The notes beneath the pieces were generated by a model. It worked only from the letters and a program-made list of their open reading frames with translations, did not search any database and had not been told where the DNA came from. DNA of 64,000 bases from Flavobacterium sp. M31R6 (GTDB lineage: Bacteria > Bacteroidota > Bacteroidia > Flavobacteriales > Flavobacteriaceae): NCBI RefSeq assembly GCF_013284035.1, contig NZ_CP054141.1, positions 3,224,001 through 3,288,000 of the forward strand, given 5' to 3'. This document shows positions 47,428 through 56,302 of this stretch, piece after piece; within the stretch, counting starts at the first letter, position 1; each line of letters begins with the position of its first letter. A program made the position numbers and the translations under genes.

Positions 47428-48882
47428 TTAATAACCAGGATTTTGAGATGATAAATTACCAGTCTGTTTTAAGAATGCTGCAGGAATAGGGAATAATTCA
47501 TTTTTTCCTTCAGTAAAAACTTTCCCATCTACCGCAAAAGCTGCTTTAGCTTGACCTGTACGAACTAAGTCAAAAAATCTATCGTGTTCAAAAGCCATTT
47601 CTACTCTTCTTTCTTTCCAAATTGCTGTTCTCACATCAGCTTGAGATGCCGCAGTGGTATTGGCCAATCCGGCTCTATTTCTTATTTGGTTTAATAACGG
47701 AATAGCTTCAGATGTTTGCCCCAATTCATTTAATGCTTCAGCCTTCATTAACAAGACTTCAGCATATCTAAGGTATTTAATATCAACATCTGTTTCCCAA
47801 GCATCTGTATATGCAGATGAATATGCTTTGTAGTTGTAACGTTCGTTTTCAACAGTATTAGGCACTACTCTGCCATCATATAAGGTAGATCCTCTAAATA
47901 TAATAGTAGCATTTTTTCTAACATCGCCTGCTTCATAAGCATTTACTAAACTTTGAGATGGAGTATTGAACCCCCAACCCCAACCACCGGTACCACGAGC
48001 ACCTTGTGTGTTAGAATAACCTTCTATACCTTTTGCAGGAACAGCGCCTTGTGCATATATTTCGAAAATAGATTCTGAATCAAATTTCCCAGCTGGTCTA
48101 TACATAGAGGCATAATCACTTACAATTGAGTAACCTGCAACTTTATTACAATTATCAATTACTTTTTGCCAGTTTTTTTGATACAAACTTACTTTTGCCA
48201 ATAAAGCATAAGCAGCACCTTTTGAAGCTCTAGATCTTTCATTTACTGAATAAGCCGTTTTTTCTGGTAAAGCTGTAATAGCATCATTCAAATCACTTTC
48301 GATAAAAGCATATACTTCTGCAGATGTTTTACGAGTCAACTGCATGATTCTATCAGAATCTGAACCAGGAACAGGTAAATGATCTACAATTGGTACTCCT
48401 CCGTAGCATTTTACCAAAGTAAAATACATAAAAGCTCTTAAAAACTTGGCTTCCCCAATTAATCTAGCTCTTAAATTTGGATCAGCCTTGTCTAATTTTG
48501 GAATAATATTTAGGGCCTGATTACATCTGTTAATTCCATCATAATTTGCATTAAAAGTACTCTCTGCAGATGGGTTTGAAGCATTGTAAGTTAAAGCATC
48601 TAGCACATCTTTATCTGTTCCTGTATCTCCAGGAGATGATCCTTTATCGGCATCATCAGAGGTAATACTCGAAAGACCTATCCATCCGAATGAAGTCATA
48701 TCCCAATTCAAGAATTTATTATAAATGGCTGTTACAAACTGAGCTGCACCAGCATCATTATTATATAATTCTGTATCTTTCGTAGAAATAGATTCAGTTT
48801 GATCTACATCTAAATAATCGTCTGCACATCCCGCAAAAAAGAACGTTGAAAGAACAAACGTGGTTATATATATCTTTTTCAT
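47428..48882 (-). CDS. SusD/RagB family glycan-binding outer membrane lipoprotein
   Basis: A 484-residue SusD homologue. The lipobox Cys is at 19 (FFFAGC), followed by DDYLDVDQTE, the typical SusD beginning. TPR-like helices include RCNQALNIIPKL and GEAKFLRAFMYFTLVKCYGGVPIV (residues about 143-166), and the C-terminal SusD_RagB part has YLRYAEVLLMKAEALNELGQ and WKERRVEMAFEHDRFFDLVRTG. It caps the SusC pore and binds oligosaccharide. It follows susC by 4 bp. Confidence 0.96.
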   Translation of the reverse strand: MKKIYITTFVLSTFFFAGCADDYLDVDQTESISTKDTELYNNDAGAAQFVTAIYNKFLNWDMTSFGWIGLSSITSDDADKGSSPGDTGTDKDVLDALTYNASNPSAESTFNANYDGINRCNQALNIIPKLDKADPNLRARLIGEAKFLRAFMYFTLVKCYGGVPIVDHLPVPGSDSDRIMQLTRKTSAEVYAFIESDLNDAITALPEKTAYSVNERSRASKGAAYALLAKVSLYQKNWQKVIDNCNKVAGYSIVSDYASMYRPAGKFDSESIFEIYAQGAVPAKGIEGYSNTQGARGTGGWGWGFNTPSQSLVNAYEAGDVRKNATIIFRGSTLYDGRVVPNTVENERYNYKAYSSAYTDAWETDVDIKYLRYAEVLLMKAEALNELGQTSEAIPLLNQIRNRAGLANTTAASQADVRTAIWKERRVEMAFEHDRFFDLVRTGQAKAAFAVDGKVFTEGKNELFPIPAAFLKQTGNLSSQNPGY

Positions 48883-48886
48883 TGTA

Positions 48887-51800
48887 TTAAAATTTTAAAT
48901 TAGCACCAATTACAAATGATCTTAAAGTTGGATAAGCATCAAGCTCAACACCTTGAGTTCCGTAAGGATTTCCATCTCCATTTAATTCAGGAGAGAAACC
49001 AGAGAATTTTTGTGTAATAAATGGGTTTATAGCGTTTACATAAATTCTGCAAGAGCTAATAAAATTATCACTTTCTATTGGCAGTTTATATCCTAATGTA
49101 ATATTGTTGATTCTAAAGAAATCACCAGACTCTAAATAATAAGTAGATGCAACTGGCACTTGATTAAATGGTGCAGGATTAGAAGCGGTCAGGTTATTTG
49201 GTGTCCAGAAATCTGTAGCAAGAGATTCTTCAATGTTCTCGCCTGAAAAACGCTGAGCTTTTTTACCGTTATAAACTTTTGCACCATTAGTTCCATATCC
49301 ATCAACTGAAAAGTCGAAGTTTTTGTAATTTAATCCTAATGTTATTCCGTAGTTTGATTTTGGTAAACTAGATCCAACATATTTTCTGTCTGTATTTGCA
49401 TTTAATGCATCTTGAGTCACTTTTTGCCCAGCTGCATTATAATACATCATTAGTCCGTTTGTCGCATCAAAACCAGCATATTCATAAATATAAAAGCTAC
49501 CTAATGGCTGACCTATTGTAGTATTATCTAATAGTTTTGTATCTTGTCCGTTACCCAATCCTCCACCAATAACTGGTGATAAAATAACATCTTTCAAACC
49601 TGTCAGTTCATTTTTATTGTTCGAGAAATTACCTCCAATCCAATAACCAAAATCATCATTGATCTTGTCATCCCAACGCAAAGAAATCTCATATCCTTTG
49701 TTTGAAACTTCTCCAACGTGCGCTGGTGAAGCGACTGTAATTCCGGAAGTTGAATATGGTTTAGTATTTAAAATAACGTTTGAAGTATTTTTATCGTACA
49801 AATCAAAAGATCCTTTTAATCTACTGTCTAATAATTCAAAATCTAAACCTACAGAAGATTCCTCTGTAATTTCCCAAGATAAACTTGGGTCAATTTGAGA
49901 ACTAATAGTTGTTCCACTATTTAAAATAGAGCCACCTAAATAAGCATTTTGACCAGAAGTATAAGCCTGATTGTTGAGTGGTACGTTTTGGTTACCTAAT
50001 CTACCCCAACCACCTCTTAATTTCAACATGTTAATTACTTTCACATCTGTCATAAAGTTTTCTTTGGTGATAACCCAACCTAAACCAAAGGCAGGAAAAT
50101 TACCCCAACGATAATCTTTAGCAAAATTTGAAGACCCATCACGTCTGATAGTTCCAGTAAACAAGTATCTCTCCATTAATTTATATTGGAAACGGCCAAA
50201 ATAAGATGCTAACTTTGTTTCGTTAAAAACTTCATCTTGGTAACTTGTAATATTTGTTTCATAATCATTATCTCCTTTTAAAGACCAATAGTTAGAATCT
50301 GAATTAACATTTTTTCTAGCAATTGTCAGTTTTTCCCTTGGGCCTCTTACTGAAGTCTCTATACCAGCTGTCAACTCTACATCGTGAATTTCATTAAATA
50401 CTTTATTATAAGTCAGATAATTAGACATATTCCAATTAAAATATTCTTCTCTGCCTTTTGTCAATAAATTTATATTAGCATTTGGAAATTCTTTTTCATA
50501 ATCACTGGATATCTTGTTAGGGTTTGCTGCTAACCAAATATTTTTAGTGTCATCATAATTGTATTGTTTCCAAGTATAATATTCACCATTAAATTGCGAA
50601 GTAAATTTTAATGATTTTATAATTTCATAATCTAATTTCAAACCACCCTGTAAGGTTACACTTCTTTGTTGCTCATCAAAAAAATTCAATTGAGCCACTG
50701 GATTTCCAACATTGTTAAATGCAGATCCTGATTCACTTGCAAACCCGTCATCGCCTACACGAGAAACTCCATATTTCCCATCAGGAAAATAAACTGGCAC
50801 AATTGGCGATTGTTTGTATGCATTTGTAAAAGCACTTAATGGCTTAGGCGCTGATTTTCCAGAGGTAAAACTGAAAGTTTGATTTAAAGTCAGTTTTTTA
50901 GAAATTTTATACTCATTATTATTTCTGAAAGTTGTTCGACCATAGTCTAAACCATTTAAAACTGCTTTTTCTTCGTAGTTTCCTAAACTGAAAAAGTATT
51001 TTATGTTTTCAGATGCGCCTGAAATAGATATGTTATTTTGAGTATAACTTCCAGTTCTGGTAATCTCGTCAAACCAGTCAGTGTTAACGGGTTGATCTTG
51101 CGAAAATGTAGTCGATTGCAACGCTACATTAGAGTAATGTGAATATTTATTACTACCGGCCATTTTAACTCTTTTTAAAGGCTCTCTCATACCTGCAAAG
51201 CTTTCAATTTCAACAGAAATCTTCTCCCCTTTACCTTTTTTAGTTGTAATAATGATTACTCCATTAGCAGCCCTTGTACCATAAATTGCAAGTGCGGATG
51301 CATCTTTTAAAATTTCGTAAGAAGTTATATCATTGGTATTAATGTTATTGATATTTTCTGTTTGCATTCCATCAACAACATATAAAGGGGTTCTTCCTCC
51401 TAAGGCAGTACCCAAACCTCTAATAATTACCGAAGGTGTACTTCCTGGCAAATCTGAAGAAACAACTTGTACTCCAGCCGCCTTACCTTGAATAGCCTGA
51501 GAAGCATTCAATACTTTGGTTTTCGAAATCTCCTCCGCTTTTATGGAAGAAATAGCTGTAGTGTTATCTATTTTCTTTCTTGTACCATATCCAATAACCA
51601 CCACTTCTTTTAGTGCTGTGTCTTCGGATTCTTTTAGTGTAATTGTCATCGGTGTCAAAGTTGCTGCAACTGATACAGATTCAAAACCGACTAAACTAAT
51701 TTTTAATATTGTGCCCTCTTTGGCGTTAATACTAAAATTTCCATCAAAATCAGTATCAGCGGAAACATTTCCTGCAACAACAAATGCTCCAGGGATTCCG

Positions 51801-51898
51801 AGTCCGGTTTTATCCAATACTTTTCCTTTGATTACTTGACCAGACATATAGGCTGGAAGTAGAATGAGTGCTAAAAAGCTAAAAATAAAATTTCTCAT
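48887..51898 (-). CDS. SusC/RagA family TonB-dependent outer membrane transporter
   Basis: A 1003-residue TonB-dependent transporter. After the signal peptide it has a carboxypeptidase-like regulatory domain (GKVLDKTGLGIPGAFVVAG, then TDFDGNFSINA), a plug domain (GAAGVQV region, VIIRGLGTALGGRTPLYVVDG, ANGVIIITTKKGKGE) and a 22-strand barrel ending in a typical aromatic C-terminus (FVIGANLKF). No N-terminal STN signalling domain is present, so transcription control must come from elsewhere, likely the regulator upstream. It imports oligosaccharides with SusD. Confidence 0.96.
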   Translation of the reverse strand: MRNFIFSFLALILLPAYMSGQVIKGKVLDKTGLGIPGAFVVAGNVSADTDFDGNFSINAKEGTILKISLVGFESVSVAATLTPMTITLKESEDTALKEVVVIGYGTRKKIDNTTAISSIKAEEISKTKVLNASQAIQGKAAGVQVVSSDLPGSTPSVIIRGLGTALGGRTPLYVVDGMQTENINNINTNDITSYEILKDASALAIYGTRAANGVIIITTKKGKGEKISVEIESFAGMREPLKRVKMAGSNKYSHYSNVALQSTTFSQDQPVNTDWFDEITRTGSYTQNNISISGASENIKYFFSLGNYEEKAVLNGLDYGRTTFRNNNEYKISKKLTLNQTFSFTSGKSAPKPLSAFTNAYKQSPIVPVYFPDGKYGVSRVGDDGFASESGSAFNNVGNPVAQLNFFDEQQRSVTLQGGLKLDYEIIKSLKFTSQFNGEYYTWKQYNYDDTKNIWLAANPNKISSDYEKEFPNANINLLTKGREEYFNWNMSNYLTYNKVFNEIHDVELTAGIETSVRGPREKLTIARKNVNSDSNYWSLKGDNDYETNITSYQDEVFNETKLASYFGRFQYKLMERYLFTGTIRRDGSSNFAKDYRWGNFPAFGLGWVITKENFMTDVKVINMLKLRGGWGRLGNQNVPLNNQAYTSGQNAYLGGSILNSGTTISSQIDPSLSWEITEESSVGLDFELLDSRLKGSFDLYDKNTSNVILNTKPYSTSGITVASPAHVGEVSNKGYEISLRWDDKINDDFGYWIGGNFSNNKNELTGLKDVILSPVIGGGLGNGQDTKLLDNTTIGQPLGSFYIYEYAGFDATNGLMMYYNAAGQKVTQDALNANTDRKYVGSSLPKSNYGITLGLNYKNFDFSVDGYGTNGAKVYNGKKAQRFSGENIEESLATDFWTPNNLTASNPAPFNQVPVASTYYLESGDFFRINNITLGYKLPIESDNFISSCRIYVNAINPFITQKFSGFSPELNGDGNPYGTQGVELDAYPTLRSFVIGANLKF

Positions 51899-51939
51899 AG
51901 GTTTGTTAAACGTTTAAGTTAGTTCAGCTAAATTAGCTA

Positions 51940-51955
51940 AATACAACGTTGTAGT
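51940..51955. promoter_or_regulatory. Candidate operator (AATACAACGTTGTAGT) upstream of susC
   Basis: It contains the perfect 12-bp palindrome TACAACGTTGTA (51942-51953), 44-55 bp before the susC start. It matches 14 of 16 positions of the site before GH97. Further half-sites of TGTAGT type lie at 51971-51976 (ACTACA), 52047-52052 (ACTACA) and 52067-52072 (TGTAGT), the last two forming a wider inverted pair. Confidence 0.5.
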
Positions 51956-52140
51956 AGCTGAAACGGCACTACTACACGAATACATCAAACCTAAATAACG
52001 CAATAATAAACCCCTATTTTACAACAATTTACAAAGAACCTGAAGTACTACACCGCAGCGTGATGATGTAGTGATGATGTATTGTAATTCCATAATAAAA
52101 GCGTAAAAAAAACTTAATATTAACAAAAAAATACACTTTT

Positions 52141-54906
52141 TTATACAGATAATAGAAATTTAGAAAGTATTTCTTCTTGTGAAAGGCCTAATTTTTTTCT
52201 TAAGCGATAGCGATGTAGTTCTACTCCTCTAAAAGAAATATTCATCATCGGTGCTATTTCCTTTGATGAAAGATTCATTTTGAGGTACACACACAACTTA
52301 ATATCCTTCGAAGTTAAGTGTGGGTATTTCTTCGAAAGTGCAATAATGAATTCATTATTAATTTGATTGAGATTGGTTTCAAAAACTTCCCATTCATGCT
52401 TATTTACAGCATTAATTTTTATGGCTTTTTTAATCTCACTTTTTAATTTATTGAAATCAGATTCTGTATCCAAAATGTTTTGAATATTTTCAATCATTTC
52501 ACTTTGTTTGGCAATAGAAAGTGATTTGCCTGCCACTTCGGAAGATTTTGATTGTAATTCCAATTCCAAAATATGTTTTTCATATTCCTGGCTATTCAAT
52601 TCATTTTCGGCTTTCAATTCCATTTCCAAAATTTCCTTCTGATGCTTTAATTCTTCTTTTTGCAATTTTAGCTTCTGAATGTATTTCATCTTATTCCATT
52701 TATAATAAAGATACAGGATAAGCCCAATCAAAATCATATAAACGAAAATCATCCAAGCTGAAAAATACCATGCCTTGGCCACAACAAATTCAAAATTGGC
52801 TATTTTATTATAATTTAACCCATCGTTGCTATAAATAGTGACATCATGAGAACCACTACTTAAATTATTCAAAAGAATCAAACCTTCCTTGATTTGAAAA
52901 AAATCTTTTGTTCCATTAATTTTATAAAACAAATCTGGTTTTGTTGCACCATAAATTCCAGATATTACATTTATCCTAAGCTCTGAATTATGATTAATTT
53001 TTGAATTGTTTTCAACCAAAATATCATTATTGAAAGCTTCAATCTTTACAGTGGTTTTCTTCTTTTCATCGTATTTTAAATCAAGTGAAATAAAACCATC
53101 ATCCAGATTTAGCAGATAATTATTTTTATCCTTAAACACTTTCAAGTTATCATTGATGATTTTTCCTTTGTAATATTTCTCTTGAATACTGTTTCTGATG
53201 AATTTAGTACCCTGTGCATATATATGGTACAAAAGCCCATCCTGAAGTACCATAAAATGATTTTCATCAATAGCAACAATATCAGAGGCGTTTTTAAAAT
53301 TAGTATTAAACAATTCATTTGCTTCCAATTGATTGGTAATGGAATTAAAAGTATACCAAGAATTATCTATCAAAAAAAGAATTTCATTTCGAAATTCAAA
53401 TATCTTAACTCCAAAGTCATTGCTGATTTTACTGCGTTTAGTGATGTTATCAACTTTGGTGGTTGCATAGTCATCATTATAAAGAATGCGATACAAACCT
53501 CTATTATTATCTGCAGCCCAAATTTCATTTTTTCTGTTTTGTGCTAGATATTTAATAGGTTTCTGTATTCCTTTTATTACTATTTTTTGGTTTAAATCAT
53601 TGGCATCATTGTAAACAACAACTCCACTGTAAGTAGCTTGCAAATATGAATTATTAATACTGCTTTTGGCCAAATTCCAACCTCCGTTAATAATACTCAA
53701 TTTACTGAACAATCCGTTTTTATAAATATATGTTCCCTCGTTATGACCTATGAGATACTGATCATTGATTTTACTAATATTCCAAGCTTGCCCTTGCGTG
53801 TTGGGAATTAATGAAAGTTGTTTGTCTTCATATTTGAAAACACCATGATTGGAAGCCATCAAATACCCTTTTGGAATACTTGCCACTGAATACACAGACC
53901 CTAAAATTCCAGAACTGTCATAAAATATTGAAATTGGCGAATTGACTTCAATATGGGCTATTCCATTATCAAGTCCCAGCCATAAATCATTCTCTTTATC
54001 CTGACCAATACTCAAAATTGAATTGTTCATCAAGACGTTATTCCTATTGATATTTTTATAGGATTCATCATTTAAATCCAGAATATAAACTCCTTTATTG
54101 GCAGTTCCAATAATCAATTTATCATTTTTGATAAATTGAGCCACATTAATATTGGCCGTTTTTAATATGTTGTTTAAACCATTCTTCCAGGGGCTCAAAA
54201 CATTATTCTCAAACACATAAACGCCACTTTTTTTTGTAAAAAAATAAATTTTCTTTTGATGTTTTTGAATACTATGAATGACATTATTTTCCAAAAGAGA
54301 CAATCCATTTACTTTTTCAATTTTCCCATTAGTCAACCGAAAGATTCCTTTTTCAACTGAAGCGATCAATATCTGATTGTCGACAACAAAACAATAGGAA
54401 ATCAAAAAAGGAAATTGTTTTTCCTTTATGATCTTACCGTCAAACACGAAAATACCATTGAAAGACTGAAAGTAAATTTTGTTCTTAAACTTGAATATTT
54501 TCCAGATTTCTTCATTATTATTTGCATCAAAAACTTTTTTCCCTTTCGTAATGGAAACATAATGCATCTTGGCGTCTTTACGAAACCAGTAACCGAATTC
54601 TTGATAAGAACCCGAGTAAATTCGGTCTCCATCTACCATTATAGAACGAATAATTGTTTTGTTGGGCAGTGTGTATTTCTCCCATTTTACACCATCATAT
54701 CGCAACAAATAATAATTGTTGGCAAAATACATAGCATTGTCATTCCCCTGTACAACATTCCAAATCTGATTATCACCTTGATAATTTGATTTGCTATAAT
54801 TTTCAACAAAAGGAAGCAACTCTTGAGCAAATAGTTGCGATGACATAAAACAAAAAAAGAATATGTAGAGTAGTTTAGTTTTCAAAACGCGAAGATTTTT
54901 TATCAA
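52141..54906 (-). CDS. Membrane-spanning Y_Y_Y sensor with LuxR-type HTH (PUL regulator)
   Basis: A 921-residue one-protein sensor-regulator. A signal peptide is followed by a large periplasmic beta-propeller built of repeated two-component-regulator-propeller units (LWLGLDNGIAHIEV, EIWAADNNRGLYRI), then the triple-tyrosine Y_Y_Y domain (about 640-720), one transmembrane helix (about 732-754) and a coiled coil (about 760-830). A LuxR/GerE HTH ends the protein (LTSKDIKLCVYLKMNLSSKEIAPMMNISFRGVELHRYRLRKKLGL, residues about 860-905). There is no kinase domain, so the bound glycan signal must pass directly through the membrane. It lies just upstream of susC and is very likely its activator. Confidence 0.9.
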   Translation of the reverse strand: MIKNLRVLKTKLLYIFFFCFMSSQLFAQELLPFVENYSKSNYQGDNQIWNVVQGNDNAMYFANNYYLLRYDGVKWEKYTLPNKTIIRSIMVDGDRIYSGSYQEFGYWFRKDAKMHYVSITKGKKVFDANNNEEIWKIFKFKNKIYFQSFNGIFVFDGKIIKEKQFPFLISYCFVVDNQILIASVEKGIFRLTNGKIEKVNGLSLLENNVIHSIQKHQKKIYFFTKKSGVYVFENNVLSPWKNGLNNILKTANINVAQFIKNDKLIIGTANKGVYILDLNDESYKNINRNNVLMNNSILSIGQDKENDLWLGLDNGIAHIEVNSPISIFYDSSGILGSVYSVASIPKGYLMASNHGVFKYEDKQLSLIPNTQGQAWNISKINDQYLIGHNEGTYIYKNGLFSKLSIINGGWNLAKSSINNSYLQATYSGVVVYNDANDLNQKIVIKGIQKPIKYLAQNRKNEIWAADNNRGLYRILYNDDYATTKVDNITKRSKISNDFGVKIFEFRNEILFLIDNSWYTFNSITNQLEANELFNTNFKNASDIVAIDENHFMVLQDGLLYHIYAQGTKFIRNSIQEKYYKGKIINDNLKVFKDKNNYLLNLDDGFISLDLKYDEKKKTTVKIEAFNNDILVENNSKINHNSELRINVISGIYGATKPDLFYKINGTKDFFQIKEGLILLNNLSSGSHDVTIYSNDGLNYNKIANFEFVVAKAWYFSAWMIFVYMILIGLILYLYYKWNKMKYIQKLKLQKEELKHQKEILEMELKAENELNSQEYEKHILELELQSKSSEVAGKSLSIAKQSEMIENIQNILDTESDFNKLKSEIKKAIKINAVNKHEWEVFETNLNQINNEFIIALSKKYPHLTSKDIKLCVYLKMNLSSKEIAPMMNISFRGVELHRYRLRKKLGLSQEEILSKFLLSV

Positions 54907-54940
54907 ATATAATTACATTTCCTCAATAAAATTCACAAAA

Positions 54941-54964
54941 AAAGCCTCTGAATACAGAAGCTTT
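54941..54964 (-). terminator. Terminator after ackA
   Basis: AAAGCCTCTG (54941-54950) pairs with CAGAAGCTTT (54955-54964) with one G-U pair and a 4-nt loop, followed by a T-run on the minus strand. It separates ackA from the PUL regulator gene. Confidence 0.8.
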
Positions 54965-54983
54965 TTGATGAAGTGATTTTATT

Positions 54984-56183
54984 TTAACTCAATAGCAATT
55001 CATAAACCTGATTTGCTATTTCAATTTCTTCATTAGTAGGAATAACTAAAATTTTTGTTTTTGAATCTGGAGTATTGATTTCTCGGATTTCTTTGGAACG
55101 AATTTCGTTTTTGGCAGAATCCAATTCTAAACCAAAATAATCCATATCAGTACACACGAGTTTTCTGATGTATGATGAATTCTCTCCAATACCGGCAGTA
55201 AAAATAATAGCATCCAACCCATTCAAAACGGCTGCATAAGAACCTATAAATTTCTTAATCCTATAGGCATTCATATCCAAAGCTAGTTGACAATCCAAAT
55301 TTCCTTTTGCGGCATTGCTTTCGATATCTCTCAAATCACTAAATCCGGTAAGACCAAGCATTCCGCTTTGTTTTTGCAGCAAATTGTTTACGGCATCCAA
55401 TGAATATCCCAATGAATTCACCATGTGAAAAATTATTGACTGATCTACATCGCCACTTCGCGTTCCCATAATCAAACCGTTCATAGGTGCAAATCCGAGG
55501 GTATGATCAATACTTTTTCCGTCTTTTATGGCAGTCATGCTACATCCATTTCCTAGATGTATGGTAATAATTTTAGATGATTTTCCAGAATTATTTTCAT
55601 TCAAATAACGAATTGCTTTTTCTGAAACATATTTATGGCTTGTTCCATGAAAACCATAGACACGTATCTTATTTTCTGTCAAAAGATAATTAGGTAATGC
55701 GTATTTGTGAGCTACAACAGGAATAGTTTGATGAAAAGCGGTATCAAAAACAGCTACTTGTGTTGCATCACCGAAAATTTCCTCGGCAACATTAATCCCT
55801 TCCAAATTGGCAGGGTTATGCAAAGGCGCCAAATCTGAAAGTTGTCTTATCTTCTCCTTAACTTCTTTTGTAATCGTTACTGTATTTGAAAAATTACTTC
55901 CTCCGTGCACTACACGATGACCAACTGCCTCGATCTCCGAAGTACTTTTGATAACCCCAACTTTATCATCCATCAACAATTGGGAAATCTTCTGTAATCC
56001 TATTTTATGATTGGCGATTGGCAACGTTTCCTCTACTTTGACAGTATTGGTTACATAACTAAAGTTTGATGATTCTAAACCAATTCTATCAATCATTCCA
56101 CTACAAATTACTTCATTGGCAGGCATATCAATCATTTGATATTTAATAGACGAACTTCCCGAGTTTATAATTATTATTTTCAT
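54984..56183 (-). CDS. ackA: Acetate kinase
   Basis: A 399-residue ASKHA-fold kinase that converts acetyl phosphate and ADP to acetate and ATP. The signatures are IIINSGSSSIKYQMID at the N-terminus, VFDTAFHQTIP, YGFHGTSHKYVSEKA and HLGNGCSMTAIKDGKSIDHT, with MGTRSGDVDQSI. With pta just upstream it forms the acetate/ATP-generating pathway, probably one operon. Confidence 0.97.
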   Translation of the reverse strand: MKIIIINSGSSSIKYQMIDMPANEVICSGMIDRIGLESSNFSYVTNTVKVEETLPIANHKIGLQKISQLLMDDKVGVIKSTSEIEAVGHRVVHGGSNFSNTVTITKEVKEKIRQLSDLAPLHNPANLEGINVAEEIFGDATQVAVFDTAFHQTIPVVAHKYALPNYLLTENKIRVYGFHGTSHKYVSEKAIRYLNENNSGKSSKIITIHLGNGCSMTAIKDGKSIDHTLGFAPMNGLIMGTRSGDVDQSIIFHMVNSLGYSLDAVNNLLQKQSGMLGLTGFSDLRDIESNAAKGNLDCQLALDMNAYRIKKFIGSYAAVLNGLDAIIFTAGIGENSSYIRKLVCTDMDYFGLELDSAKNEIRSKEIREINTPDSKTKILVIPTNEEIEIANQVYELLLS

Positions 56184-56213
56184 TTATTTATTTTTTAGTG
56201 AGCTTCTGAGAGG

Positions 56214-56295
56214 CTAAGATTCTAAGATTTTGAGTTTATAAGCAGCATTTATTTTTTAATGATCTTAGCAACTTAGAGTCTAAGTATCTTAGCAA
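56214..56295. repeat. Octamer repeats between pta and ackA (CTAAGATT/CTTAGCAA)
   Basis: Two CTAAGATT units (56214-56229) face four octamers in exact register: CTTAGCAA, CTTAGAGT, CTAAGTAT, CTTAGCAA (56264-56295). GCTAAGAT and ATCTTAGC are inverted, so the ackA leader could fold into a hairpin. It belongs to the same class as 16904-16969. Confidence 0.65.
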
Positions 56296-56302
56296 CTTTT
56301 TT

